From the NCBI GenBank assembly GCA_030220185.1, contig JASPKZ010001598.1, positions 343,001 to 407,000 on the forward strand: DNA of 64,000 nt, written 5' to 3'. A model generated the notes under the pieces. It saw only the letters and a program-made list of their open reading frames with translations. It was not told the origin of the DNA and did no database searches. This document shows positions 31,437 through 42,073 of the stretch, piece after piece (the stretch's first letter is position 1; every line of letters starts with the position of its first letter). A program made the position numbers and the translations under genes. This stretch comes from Diploptera punctata (Eukaryota; Arthropoda; Insecta; Blattodea; Blaberidae).

Positions 31437-31905
31437 TCTGCTTCTTCTTCACGGTTTAGGCTTATTTACAAGCCTATTCCGGCTCCCAATTGCTGCTCTT
31501 TCCATCTTTTCTTTGGTCTTCCCCCAACGTCTTCTTCCTCGTGGTGAATAGCTGTATGCTGCTTTTGGTATTCTATTTTCAGTCATCCTTGCCAAGTGTT
31601 CTTTCCAGTTTGTTCTGTATTTTTTATTGTTGTGTTTAATTCCTCTACTTTTAGTTGTCTTATTTCTGTGTTATGTTTTTTGTCTGTTCTTTGATATCCT
31701 GCTACTGGTCTGAGGAATCTCATTTCAGCAGCTTGTATTCTGGCAGATTGTTGTGTTGTCACTGTCCATGTTTCGGATCCATAAGTAATAATAGGCACTG
31801 CCATTGTGTTGTATAATTTCATTATAGAGTATTTTCTGGCTTTATTTTTCAAAGTTCTTTTTATTGTTCCTGTTATATAATTAAACTTATTTAGTTTGTT
31901 ATTTA
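31437..31905 (-). pseudogene. RTE-VIII retrotransposon, C-terminal part
   Basis: Minus-strand translation: KLYNTMAVPIITYGSETWTV, ARIQAAEMRFLRPVAGYQRT, HNTEIRQLKVEELNTTI, then a frameshift and the usual KRW end with a GAA tail. The same family is at 63.1-63.49 kb on the plus strand, where the H.ARMTENRIPKAAYNYSPR block survives better. Confidence 0.82.
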
Positions 31906-31994
31906 CATATATATAATATCATCGAACATGTGAAATCCTACAATTATCTGGGTTTAATGTATCATACCGACAGAAAGAATATATAAATATATTT

Positions 31995-32376
31995 TTAATG
32001 CCTCAAGTTTGCCTTTTGGACATTTCTGGTGTTCTCTCCTGGCAATGGAGTAATTGTAATCCACTTCTGAGGTTGGGGCGCCTGGAAGGCGAGGTTACGT
32101 TGCCCCGATGATATGATGGGTGATGATAGTAGCGGTGCGCCAGGAGAGTCCTTAGTCCTAATCTTAGACTAAGATGAATATGAAGGATGATGATTGCGAT
32201 GGCCATATGATTTCGGGGACCGTTTGGGCCTTAAAGTTTTCCTGACAATTGTTTTACAGGTGAGGAAACACCCCGATAAAAACCTCACCCAGAAAAACTG
32301 TCCCGACCGGGGATCAAACCCGGGCCCGCTGCGTGATAAGGCAGCAAGCTACCTCGAGACCACAGCGGTGGACTGA
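31995..32376 (-). mobile_element. SINE-A2, full-length
   Basis: Minus-strand copy with tail at 31,995 and complete head at the right (CTACCTCGAGACCACAGCGG). It abuts the GAT tail of the RTE-IX copy. Confidence 0.9.
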
Positions 32377-32936
32377 AGATCATCATCATCATCATCATCA
32401 TCATCACTCCAGGGATTAGGCAATTGCCCGTTCCGACTTCATAATGCATCAGCCCAACGTCTTCTAGGTCTTCCAACATCACGCCTTCCTCTTGCTTGAT
32501 AATTTCTTGCTAACAATGGATATCTCTCCTTACTCATTCCATCCATGTGATCAATCCATTTCTGTCTGCAATTCGTGACTTTATCCAATAAAGGCTGTAC
32601 TTTCAATTCTTCTCTTATATCCTCATTTCTTATTCTATCAAGTCTAGTACATCCTTTTACTTGTCTTAGGAACCGCATCTCTGACGTCTGTATTTTATCC
32701 TTCTGTCTTTTCACTGGAGCCCAAGTTTCACATCCATACAATATTGTGGGAACCGCCATAACATTATACATTTTTATCTTGGTTTCTTTTCTAATTTTAT
32801 TTTTGAATGTTCTCTGTATTGTTCCACACACCGTCTGAAATTTATTTATTGGAGTCAATATCTCTTTCCACATTGTAGGCAACATCACAGCCCAAATATT
32901 TGAAATTAGACACCTGTTCTATACTTTGATTTTCTG
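32377..32936 (-). pseudogene. RTE-IX retrotransposon, truncated near-identical copy
   Basis: Minus-strand frame of about 149 codons: INKFQTVCGTIQRTFKNKIR, VMAVPTILYGCETWAPVKRQ, SEMRFLRQVKGCTRLDRIRN, WIDHMDGMSKERYPLLARNY and GRRDVGRPRRRWADAL, then a GAT tail. Residues differ at only a few positions from the 458-codon copy at 60.6 kb. A frameshift separates the preceding FKYLGCDV block at its truncated end. Confidence 0.9.
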
Positions 32937-32939
32937 AAG

Positions 32940-34145
32940 ATATAAATATAAAAAAATATAGAAATTTCAAAGAACGTGTGGAACAATAAGAAGAACTCTA
33001 AAGAATAAAACAACTCAAGATACACAACTGAAATTTCATAAAGTCATGGCTGTTTCTACTATTATGTATGACAGTGAAAATTGGACTTTGACTCGGTACA
33101 GATAGGAAAAACATAGAGGCACCGGAGATGAGATTTTTAAGGCCAACGGCGGGCTACACTCTTACGGACCAGAAAAGAAGTATAGAGATAAGAGATCAAA
33201 TAAATATTTTTAAATTGATGGATAAATTTGACAAACAAAGACAAAATTGGTACGAGCATCTACTTAGAATACCAGATGACAGACTCTTAAAATGATTTTA
33301 AGGGGATGATAGGTGAAATTTCTACTTTCTACATTTTTTGAGGCAGAGACTTGATATTTTGTACAAATATTCACTGCATGATACATAATGATGTGTTTAA
33401 GTTTGATTCTTGTGAGACATTTATTTTCAGAGTTATTAAATATTATATTTTAAAAAAAACTGCATATATTATAATTAAATGGGTTCCACAATTTTTAGTA
33501 AAAATTGTCTGATTTTTTACAAGACCCCTAAAATATTTAGAAAAACATCATGCAATTGAATTCTTATAATGTGAATACAAAGGGAGAAAAAAAGTAATGT
33601 TGGACCTCATGCGTGGAATTACAAAAAAAAAATAATAATTGCATACATTTTATTTTTTATTTCTTAGAATACTACTTCAATCATGAAACCTATACATCAC
33701 TTTGTTATCCATTGTTTTTAGGACATGCAGTAAAAATTTGAACCTTCTGGGTCAAAATTTCTGAATTCCATTCAATTTTGAATGTACAAAAATGCAGTGA
33801 AAATAAAATTGTGGAAAAACAAGTTTAAAGATTTGCATGCAGGTTGCATTTAACTGGCGCAGCCTTTTAACTCTGACGTAATTTAGGGCACTTAGAAGCG
33901 CCATAGGCCTCTGAAACTTTGCCAACATGTAGGCCTGTATTAGAGTACAGACTATTTTTTTACAGAAACAATAAAAAATGTCAATTTTGATCTCAAATGG
34001 TCAACGTTTCATCCATCACCTCTCTTAAACTACAGACCTACAGGATATAGAAGTCAAGGAAGACCATTTGCTAGATGGAGAGACCAAATCTCTTGAAATG
34101 GGAACAGGCAAGCTGGCCTAAGCCTTGATGCTGATGAAATAAAGT
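32940..34145 (+). pseudogene. RTE-X retrotransposon, split by a TTAA-flanked insertion
   Basis: Left part to 33,290: a CGTIRRTLKNKTTQDTQLKF block, HKVMAVSTIMYDSENWTLTR and, frameshifted, MRFLRPTAGYTLTDQKRS-like residues up to DDRLL. Right part from 34,029: NYRPTGYRSQGRPFARWRDQ, then a stop and NRQAGLSLDADE. Reading straight across the insertion gives DRLLNYRPTG in frame, which supports an insertion at TTAA. Confidence 0.8.
33291..34024. mobile_element. TTAA-flanked DNA element (about 730 bp)
   Basis: TTAA lies at 33287-33290 and 34025-34028. The ends resemble each other as inverted repeats: GGGGATGATAGGTGAAA near the left and, reversed, GAGAGGTGATGGATGAAA at the right, but the left has 11 extra bases with a second TTAA. 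The interior is AT-rich without coding frames. A TTAA target fits piggyBac-like or Sola3-like elements; I cannot decide between them. Confidence 0.6.
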
Positions 34146-34747
34146 CCGTTTACGCAAGAACTATCTAAAGCAATCGGGTTCCTAAACATGTTAAATTCAT
34201 GGTCTTTTTTTATGATTTACGGGTTACATATTTTTTATTTATTTCAGGATTGTTTCACTTATATATACAGGTATCCTCAACCAAAATATACAATTTTCTT
34301 TTCTTCCACACTTCCCGGTCTTGCGTGTCTGATTCTGTCATATTTCTCTTCTTCACGTTGTCTTGAATTCCCTTTAACCTCGTTGATTATCCGAGGATAC
34401 ATATTTTGGTTTTTTACCATAAAATTAATTTTTTTTCAATGTATGAGAAGCTGGCCCATAGCATCAACCCCCAACCTGGAGGACCAGAGACTTTTTCCGG
34501 AGTCCATCATAGATCAGTTGCTATAACTGCAGCTAAGAGTCTGATCCACCCTTTATTGCCTCATCCGCAGTCTGCACCATACCATAGGTCTCTTTGCTAC
34601 ATCCGCCGTTGGGGTCGACCATAGGCCTGTCATACAAGGTACTATCAGCCGGTTCAGCTGAACCTAGGTTTTCTAACGAGATGTTACTCTTCCCCCTCCC
34701 CCTTTCTCATCCATACTTGGGACCGGCAATGGTGGAATATATAAATA
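34146..34747. other. No gene seen; one GC-richer module
   Basis: 34,430-34,700 is GC-richer (CAACCTGGAGGACCAGAG; CAGCCGGTTCAGCTGAACCT) and could be an unidentified SINE or host sequence. Frames at 34188-34526 and 34406-34624 have no recognisable motifs. Confidence 0.4.
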
Positions 34748-34748
34748 C

Positions 34749-35872
34749 AGGGTGTAACAGGACCTCACCGACAAAATGATAGGGATGATATGACATGCAG
34801 AGAGGAGCACTTTTTGTGAAGGAACAAATAGTCGCAAACGCGTCATTTTGTGTTATGCGTAGATGAAGTTGCTCACCCGTGAGGGTCGGAATTGAATACA
34901 AACAATTGTACACGTATCAATTTATTGAAAAAGACATGTTTTTATAATAATTGTTAAAAAAATAAGTGTTTTGACAACGTCAAAAAGAATCCAGCCATGC
35001 TCGGTCGTGCTGCCGATCGTTGCTGCGACGATATCAAATATGCAAAGAGACGGCACAGGGTCGACTGTTTGAACACTTATTACATAAACATGTTTTTTTC
35101 ATAAGTAATGCAACGAGTGATTTCCAATTTATCTAGAGAATTTGGAAATCAAGAGTGGCATTTGTAAGGACTATTTTAACGAATACAATTAAGCTGTTTA
35201 CTCACAAAGCATTGTTTAACTATAGTTATTTTAAAATATTTATGTGTTTAATGTAAACGGTGATGTTTGAAAAAAAATCAGAAATGTGAGGTTATGTTCA
35301 TTCACTGCAACTAGATCATATTATGTATTGCCAAATAAGATCGCAATTTTGTAAGAATGTACCCAAGTGGAGAAATCATGAAACACATCAAACTATATAT
35401 CATAATCAACATTATGGGTTATTCATTAATTTTTTTAGTAAACAACTCAGTAAAATCAAGGAATCTGTTCATTATTTGCTATAGGCTATTCAATATATTT
35501 GTTGGAGAAAAATAATGTTCTGTCCCGCTCAAAACATTAAAAAGGAGGAGCTTTCTTTAACACAAAAGCAGGAGCTGATAAAGAGAAATCGATAAAGAGC
35601 GAGGTGAAACACGACTGTCATTGGTTGTAAAACAAAATTCATTGAAACGTGATTGGTCATTGACTAGCATTTGTGGCATGAGTTAAATAGTCAATAAAAT
35701 TATACGAGTACAATTGTTTGTATTCAATTCCGACCCTTACGGATGAACACATTCATCTGCGCATAACTCATAAACGACGTGTTTGAGACTATATGTTCCT
35801 TCACAAAAAATGATCCTCTCTGCATGGCCTATTTTTCCTATAATTTTGTCGGTGAGGTCCTATTACACACTA
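34749..35872. mobile_element. Foldback MITE with long TIRs, carrying a TC element
   Basis: The ends are CAGGGTGTAACAGGACCTCA at the left and the near reverse complement at the right (GGTCCTATTACACAC). Inverted similarity extends about 240 bp inwards, through GTCGGAATTGAATACAAACA and CAATTGTAC. A TA precedes the left end and TA-rich sequence follows the right. Without the inner TC element (35101-35690) it would be about 530 bp. No transposase. Confidence 0.8.
35101..35690 (+). mobile_element. TC element, copy 4 (590 bp)
   Basis: TC is present at 35099-35100 and 35691-35692. The opposite arm of the surrounding foldback shows the uninterrupted sequence (TTTATTGAAAAA), so the original site can be inferred. 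Confidence 0.85.
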
Positions 35873-35880
35873 TATATATA

Positions 35881-36629
35881 CCGGGCTTCCAATATAAACC
35901 CGGACCGGCCTCACGGGGTTTCACCCGTCAGGCAGCGCTCTCTCCTCGTCCGCATTTCACTCTGCCAGCCGCTCGTCCTTGAACTAGTCAGTTTAGTATC
36001 GTTCGACAAGATGAGACGTCAGCTGACATTAGAGCAGCGCATTTATGTGTGTAAATGTTATTATAAATACGAATCAGCTCGTCGCGTTCGCGAGGAATTT
36101 ATTCGGAACTTCCCTGGACAATTACCTCCTTCCAGGTCGACAATCCACGATCTCGTGACTAAATTTGAAGAGAAATCATATGGGTGGTTTCAACAAGATT
36201 CTGCTACTGCTCATACAGCAGAGGAGTCCATGAATAAAATTAGGGAAGTGTTTGAAGATAGAGTGATTAGTGCTGGTTTATGGCCCCTCGCTCCCCAGAT
36301 CTAACAGTGTGTGAGTTTTATTTGTGGGGTAGCCTGAAAGACAAAGTGTACAAAACAAATCCGCCCACATTGGAAGAACTGAAGAACAACATAAGAAATG
36401 AAATCTGAAACTTGACAGTGCCCGAAATACACCGTGTCAATCTAAATGTGTTTACTCGGTATTATGCATGTTTAACTGCGGGAGGACAACATTTCCAGCA
36501 TTTTCTATAAGGTAACAAACAGTTGAAAGACGGGTGGCAGGCAGGGTGAATTGCGGGAGGAAGAGACAGCACTGCGTGCCGGGTGAAACTCCGTGAGGCC
36601 GGTCCGGTTTTATTATATTGGAAGCCCGT
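35881..36629 (+). mobile_element. Mariner-type transposon 2, internally deleted
   Basis: Inverted ends of about 80 bp share CGGGCTTCCAATATA, CCGGACCGGCCTCACGG and GTTTCACCCG. TATATA-rich sequence lies on both sides. The transposase inside is shortened and frameshifted, so this copy is defective. Confidence 0.85.
36011..36510 (+). pseudogene. Tc1/mariner-type transposase, internal deletion and frameshift
   Basis: Starts MRRQLTLEQRIYVCKCYYKY with an N-terminal DNA-binding region (RSTIHDLVTKFEEK). It then jumps directly to YGWFQQDSATAHTAEESMNK, the second catalytic D, so the part with the first D is deleted. A one-base loss near 36,285 breaks the RSPDL box (third D). The next frame reads CEFYLWGSLKDKVYKTNPPT. 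A stop at about 36,405 precedes further homologous sequence up to 36,510. The family differs from the transposase at 23.5-24.6 kb. Confidence 0.85.
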
Positions 36630-36652
36630 TTATATATATATATATATATATA

Positions 36653-37571
36653 GGGAAGTTCGGGTAATGTGGACTCTTCTGTTTGAGTGGACCCTGTTAA
36701 TATCTTCTTTAATTGCTGCTGCCCTCGAACAGAAAATGTTTTAACTTCATCCCCTCATCAAATTTTACGGATTTAAGACCAGTTTATTTTATTTCTTGTG
36801 CGAAGAAGGGTTCATTTGTGATATTTATGAAAATTAGCACTTTAAAAGTTTTTCAAGCTAAGAATCAATTCATAATTTCTGCTATTGAATATTACAAATG
36901 TTGAAAAAAGCTGCTAAATATATTATATTATGTAGATGCTGTTTTAATACTTACTGACGGGTTTGTTTTGATATTATGTGACAAGGTGGCTGTATAAAGT
37001 AATTAAACATAACAAAGGAATTCGGTTAATGTGGACCCTCCACGAGGACCTGGGTCCACTTTACACGAATACGTATATTTTATCAATGACGATGCTATCT
37101 GTAAAACCCATTCACTTAATTTTATTTAATATCCTTATAATTTTACTAAACCCAAAGACCGTCGTTTTCTGCAGTTGAATGACGTGTGAATGTTATAATC
37201 AATAATAATTTTTCAAAACATTAAATTAATATTATCAACGCTTTTTAATTATAATCAGTAATAAATATTTTCAAATTAATATGTGTCTGTCTGTCTAAAT
37301 TAATAGAGTAAATATACTTAAAAATAGACTAAAAACTAAGGTGGACTGTGGGGTCCACTTTATCTGAATGTGGATGTTAAAGTGGTCCTTTGTTGTAATG
37401 TAAAACAGATTATAAATTATGAAGATGTTTCCACATTTGAATAAAATAACTATGCTATTTCACAGTTACAACAGTAATTGCAATCACTGTAATTAAACAA
37501 AATTCAAATTCCTTAATTAAAAGAAGAAAAACAACAAATTCAAAAGAAGGGTCCAAATTACCCGAAGTTCC
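36653..37571. mobile_element. TIR element (GGAACTTCGGGTAATTTGG), long copy
   Basis: Left end GGGAAGTTCGGGTAATGTGG and right end, reversed, GGAACTTCGGGTAATTTGG. Internally, TGTGGACCCTCCACGAGGAC and GGGTCCACTTTA repeats occur. The right two-fifths match the copy at 5352-5782. A TA precedes the left end. The right end runs into a CT microsatellite (37572-37668). The 66-codon frame at 36978-37178 has no transposase motif. Confidence 0.75.
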
Positions 37572-37586
37572 TCTCTCTCACTCTCT

Positions 37587-37642
<56 letters not shown>

Positions 37643-37668
37643 CCTCTCTCTCTCTCTCTCTCTCTCTG
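37572..37668. repeat. (CT)n microsatellite
   Basis: About 48 CT units with a few CC interruptions. Confidence 0.95.
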
Positions 37669-37689
37669 TATATATATATATTCATTCAT

Positions 37690-38040
37690 TTATTTAGAAA
37701 GTTGGATTGAAGAAACTCAATTTGTGATGCCAGCTTATTTAATAATGTCAGACTGGAGTGAAAACAAACCATTCACAACCGCAAGTTATCACTAGTGGTC
37801 GGAAGTTCAGGACCTATAAAATGCCTGTAAGATACTTCTAAAATGACCTACTGAGATCCTAAAAAAGACCTAAAACTGAAAAAAGTGCGTAAAAAGTCAA
37901 TTCAAATTAAACAGTAATTTATTTTCAACTGAATGTTTAACGAATATTGTAAAAAAAATGTTTAAAATGTATAGAAATCTAGTGAAATGTGACATACATT
38001 ACGAAAAAAATACTGAAAATGCTTCTTCTTTTATATTTCA
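37690..38040. other. No gene seen
   Basis: AT-rich. The stretch GTAAAAAGTC...AAAATG recurs loosely around 59.9 and 62.1 kb (AAAAAATGCAAAAAAATGAC style). Nothing coding. Confidence 0.4.
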
Positions 38041-38675
38041 TTATTTTTTGCGCAATACTTCGAAAGCAATGGCGACCATGATTGAAAGTTCAACATCCTA
38101 CATTTCGGGATTGCCAACCTAAATAACTATTTACTATAATAAAATAACTACTGTAATATTACATTTACACTCACGTGTGGGAAGTAAAAACACTGTCCTC
38201 TATGTATACTACATACAAAATACAGTATATGCAAAAATATCCAAAAGGTAGTGTTAATATACATCATACGAAACAAATCACTGCATTTAAATGAACTGAA
38301 CTTTATTTCAAACAATATAAAATAATAAATACGTACTTGCCGCCATTTTATCACTAATTGGACTCACGGTCTCCTGTTATTTTATCGCTAATTGGCCTCA
38401 CGGCCTCCCGTTGTTTCAACTAATAAACATTGCCCGCATTATTAATGTTAGTAAATTGTTTATAATGAACGCAAATATCTCCAACAAATATGTTATTATT
38501 TTATTGTTATTTATTATTTTGAAAACACCATCGCGCAAAAAATAATATAGAACGCACGTTTGTGAAGTGTTTTACAGAATCTCGGAATTTAAAAACCTCG
38601 CTATCGCTAGGTTCTTAAACATTTCCTCGCTTTTGTAAAAACCACTTCCTAACCTCGCATCATAATATTCTCTTA
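38041..38675 (+). mobile_element. GCGC element, copy 1
   Basis: Begins TTATTTTTTGCGCAATA; an internal inverted match CGCGCAAAAAATAA lies about 490 bp on, and the element ends CACTTCCTAACCTCGCATC. Conserved marks are ACGTGTGGGAAGTAAAA, AATCTCGGAATTTAAAAACC and TCGCTATCGCT. Copies are at 47.5, 55.6 and 57.3 kb. No frame is conserved among copies. Confidence 0.75.
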
Positions 38676-38689
38676 CAGTACATATTTGA

Positions 38690-38813
38690 CAAGAGACACT
38701 TGCAGAGAGAGAGGGAGACACACACACTGAGAGAGACAGCGATAGAGACCATGTACAGGATATGAGCGAGGAGGAGAGAGAGAGAGAGAGGAAGAACAGA
38801 CAGAGAGACAGAC

Positions 38814-38849
<36 letters not shown>

Positions 38850-38919
38850 AAACAGAGAGAGAGAGAGACAGACAGAGAGACAGACAGAGAGATAGAGAGA
38901 GAGAGAGAGACAGAGAGAC

Positions 38920-38950
<31 letters not shown>

Positions 38951-38994
38951 TACAGAGAGAGACAGAGAGAGTGAGAGAGAGTGAGAGAGAGTGA

Positions 38995-39034
<40 letters not shown>
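38690..39034. repeat. (GA)n-rich microsatellite with GACA interruptions
   Basis: About 340 bp of GAGAGA and GACAGA. The long serine- and leucine-rich frames on the minus strand are artefacts of it. Confidence 0.95.
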
Positions 39035-39035
<1 letters not shown>

Positions 39036-39504
39036 GGCAAACCAGTAAAAACAGTAATTTTGGTGTTTATAGGTAGCATTAAAATATAGGCTTATGATAC
39101 GTTTCTCTTGAGGTATCAGCCACAATGTAATTTTTAAATTATAAAATTATAAAATCTATACCTTTTACTGAGAATAGAACTACTTTTCGAAAGGTCCTCA
39201 AGTTAAAAAAATAAACAAATTGGGGGCAACTGTACCTGTAGGTACTAATTTTATAATTTCATCATCCTATCAAATAGTAGGCCTAGTTGATCTCCAACCT
39301 ATTTGGAGGCTTGAAAGCAACGTAGTTCCCTACAGATCGGTTGCTGACCGAAGAGTAGTCAGTCTGGAGTCAGGGTTATCAACTTTAGCTTCTAGACTGG
39401 CTTCCGGAACTTCTAAAAGGAACTAGAAGGCCTATTTCCCCCAATCCGATGGTACGGTTACCTGTTGTGACATTAAAAATGTAGGCCTATATAATGATCA
39501 ACAT
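39035..39504. other. No gene seen
   Basis: AT-rich. The 68-codon frame at 39220-39426 (IVGLVDLQPIWRLESNV) has no recognised family match. Confidence 0.4.
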
Positions 39505-39935
39505 CCACCACGAATTATTGACTTTGTAGATGTGTTTCGGCCCATTCTAGCAATCTTTTAACAGGTATTCCTGGTCGAAGATGTCCTTTGGGCTTATATT
39601 GCATCATAATTTTTGGGATTTTTGACTTATCCATTCTTGTTATATAGTCTAACCAGTTTAATTTATATCTGTTGAGTTTTTCTTCTACTGATTCTACTTC
39701 TAATTGTTCTAAAATTTCTTCATTAATTTTCCGATCTAAAAGAGTGTATCCTGCTGCTCATCTGAGACATTTAATTTCCGTTGCTTAGATTCATCTCCTG
39801 TCTCTTTTTCTTATTGTCAAAATCTAACTTCCGTATAAAAGGGAGGGTAACTTAATGCCAAAGATTACATATTTTTCTTCTTGTGGATTTTTGTACTATT
39901 TAGCTTTTAATGTATTATTTATTATTCCTAAGATT
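39505..39935 (-). pseudogene. RTE-like C-terminal part, degraded
   Basis: Minus-strand translation: QILGIINNTLKAK, IKLPSLLYGS, ATEIKCLR, AAGYTLLDRKINEEILEQLE, YKLNWLDYITRMDKSKIPKI, QYKPKGHLRPGIPVKRLLEW. Several stops. Closest in the window to the outer copy at 21.6-22.8 kb. Confidence 0.75.
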
Positions 39936-40066
39936 TGTTTCGGTTAGAAAACCGTATAGCTTTCATAGATTTTGTAAAATCTTTTGACAAAGTTCGAAGA
40001 GATCTTTTATTTGATATATTACAAGAAAAAAATTATATAATAATCGAATTAAATCCAGAAGATATC

Positions 40067-41757
40067 TATAGTAATACAAAGGTAAAGTAAAAATACAGAA
40101 TAATTTGACAGAGGAATACACAGTGAATAAAGGCCTTAAACTGGGATGCAGTTTGTCACCAATTCTTTTTTAACATTTATTCAAACCAGGCTCTTAACTT
40201 ATGGTATAAAAAATCTTCTGGAATGGGTCTTCCTACAGGAGGAAAAGTACTGCATTCATTGTTGTTTGCAGATGATCAAATAATTCTTGCAGGGGATGAA
40301 GATGCTATGAAATATATGATAAATAAGCTAATGGAAGAATATAAAAAATGGGGACTGAATATAAATTTACAGAAAACAGAATATATGTGTTTGGGAAAGG
40401 ATGTGGATGACCTCATACTCGAAACAGGGAAAATAAAAACATGTGAATTTCTTAAATTTCTTGGGCCAATAATTACAAGTTTAGGTACCTGTGAGAGAGA
40501 TGTACAGACTAAAATTGCAATGACAAAAAATGCAACTGAGACATTACATGGACTATTTAACTCATGCCCCAAATGGGAGTCAATGACCAATCACGTTTCA
40601 ATGATTTCTGTTTTACAACCAATCACAGTCGTGTTTCACGAAATATTTATCAATATTAAATTTACCACATTAAAGATAGCTCCTCCTTTTTAATATTCTG
40701 AACAGGTCTGACCATTATTTTGCAGTGAGAAATACGGCTACCAGATTGTATATAATAGTGCATGGATGTCAACACATAGCGCTTGCAGGAGTTAATATAA
40801 AAACATTTGTAGCAATTTATTATACCATCAAAAAAAGAAACCACTGTTTGCACTTTCTTAAATGTATTTTTTCCCAGGTAATAATTCGGAAAAATATAAT
40901 TGTCATATTTACATCATACGACATCAGAAATGAATTAATATACAGTTTGATGTGTTTCATTTTTTCTCCACTAGAGAGCATTCTTAAAATATCGCATTCC
41001 TTTGGCAATAAATAGTATGATCTGGTTGCAGTGATAAACAAAAGAAGCAGATGAAGCGTACCAATCGTTTCTCATTTGTTTTCAAACATCGCCGTTTACA
41101 TTAAATATATAAATATTTTAAAATAACTATAGTTAAATAATGATTTGTGAGTAAACAGCTTAACTTTATTCGTTAAATAGTCCTAACAAATGCCTCTCTT
41201 GATTTCCAAATTCTCTACATAAATTGGAAATCACTCGTGGCATTACTTATGAATAATTTGGAACAAAAATATTACGAAGGAAACTAAAATGAAAATTTAT
41301 AAGAGCATAATACAGAATATTTTGTCATATGGAAGTGAAACTTGGCCTTTGACGGAATTACAAAAAAATAAAATTAGAGCAGTTATATTTGATTTATTTC
41401 AGAAGAAGCCTCCCAAAAAAAAAAAAAAAAAACAAGACAGGATAAAATAAGAAATGAATCGCTTTGGAGAGAAATGAATGTCACCACATCTGTTGTTAAG
41501 AGGATTCAAAATCAAACGCTTAAATGGTATGGCCATGTACAAAGAATGGAAAATGAAAGATGGCCAAAACGTTTATACCAATGGTCACCCCAGGAAGAAG
41601 TAAACGTGGCAGACCAAGATGGAAATGGAAAACCTACGTCAGAACCAACCATAATGGATGATAGGAATTTGGAAGAGGGAGATTAGAATGATAGAGATAA
41701 ATGGAAACTGAAGACGGCAAACCTATAAGTGGGGGAAAGCCGAAGAAGAAGAAGAAG
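40067..41757 (+). pseudogene. RTE-II retrotransposon, inner copy, split by a TC element
   Basis: Pieces in order are a KGLKLGCSLSPILF-like block with frameshifts, HSLLFADDQIILAGDEDAMK (catalytic FADD near 40,265), YKKWGLNINLQKTEYMCLGK, FLKFLGPI and ETLHG (to 40,552). After the TC element come WNKNITKETKMKIYKSIIQN, ILSYGSETWPLTE, RIQNQTLKWYGHVQRMENER and a GAA tail. Joining the flanks at 40,552 and 41,251 restores the frame across ETLHG-IIWNKN, which verifies the inner insertion. Confidence 0.88.
40553..41250 (-). mobile_element. TC element, copy 5 (698 bp)
   Basis: Reversed copy with GA at 40551-40552 and 41251-41252 (TC on the element's strand). Similar to copy 2, including the CAGACCTGTTCAGAATA-type internal section. 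Removing it plus one GA restores the RTE-II frame. Confidence 0.9.
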
Positions 41758-41790
41758 AAATCCAGAAGATATCAATTCTTTAAATTGATG

Positions 41791-42015
41791 ATAATAATGG
41801 TTGATTGGATGAGTTGGGGGGGAAAGAAAAACATATTGCAAACAAACTAAATGTTTGTCAATAAGAATAATTAATGTAGGCTAAACTTTTCAAATGTCAT
41901 AACAGATACATTGAAACACATAAAACAAACAAGAAATAAATGAATATCTCAGTAAGTAACTACCCCAATTAAATGTAACTCATTCCTGCTGATAAATAGA
42001 CTTCACGGTGCGAAT
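41791..42015. other. No gene seen
   Basis: AT-rich spacer without recognisable repeats. Confidence 0.4.
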
Positions 42016-42073
42016 GGCATAGAAGACTCTTGGCCTACGAGTCGGCTGCTGGCTTCACATCTACATGCATTAA

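Larger units (their letters stand above)
39936..41790 (+). pseudogene. Outer RTE-like RT fragment, split by RTE-II
   Basis: ENRIAFIDFVKSFDKVRRDL (motif with the first catalytic D) and LFDILQEKNY precede the insertion at 40,066. The flank after 41,773 (ATTCTTTAAATTG) is too short to read with confidence. The 16-bp AAATCCAGAAGATATC at 40051-40066 and 41758-41773 is the target duplication. Confidence 0.75.

Noticed and set aside
34188..34526. 112-codon plus frame rich in phenylalanine and leucine
   Set aside because: AT-rich sequence with no motif; hydrophobicity follows from T-rich codons.
38660..39125. Serine- and leucine-rich frames of 139 and 150 codons
   Set aside because: They are minus-strand reads of the GA microsatellite.
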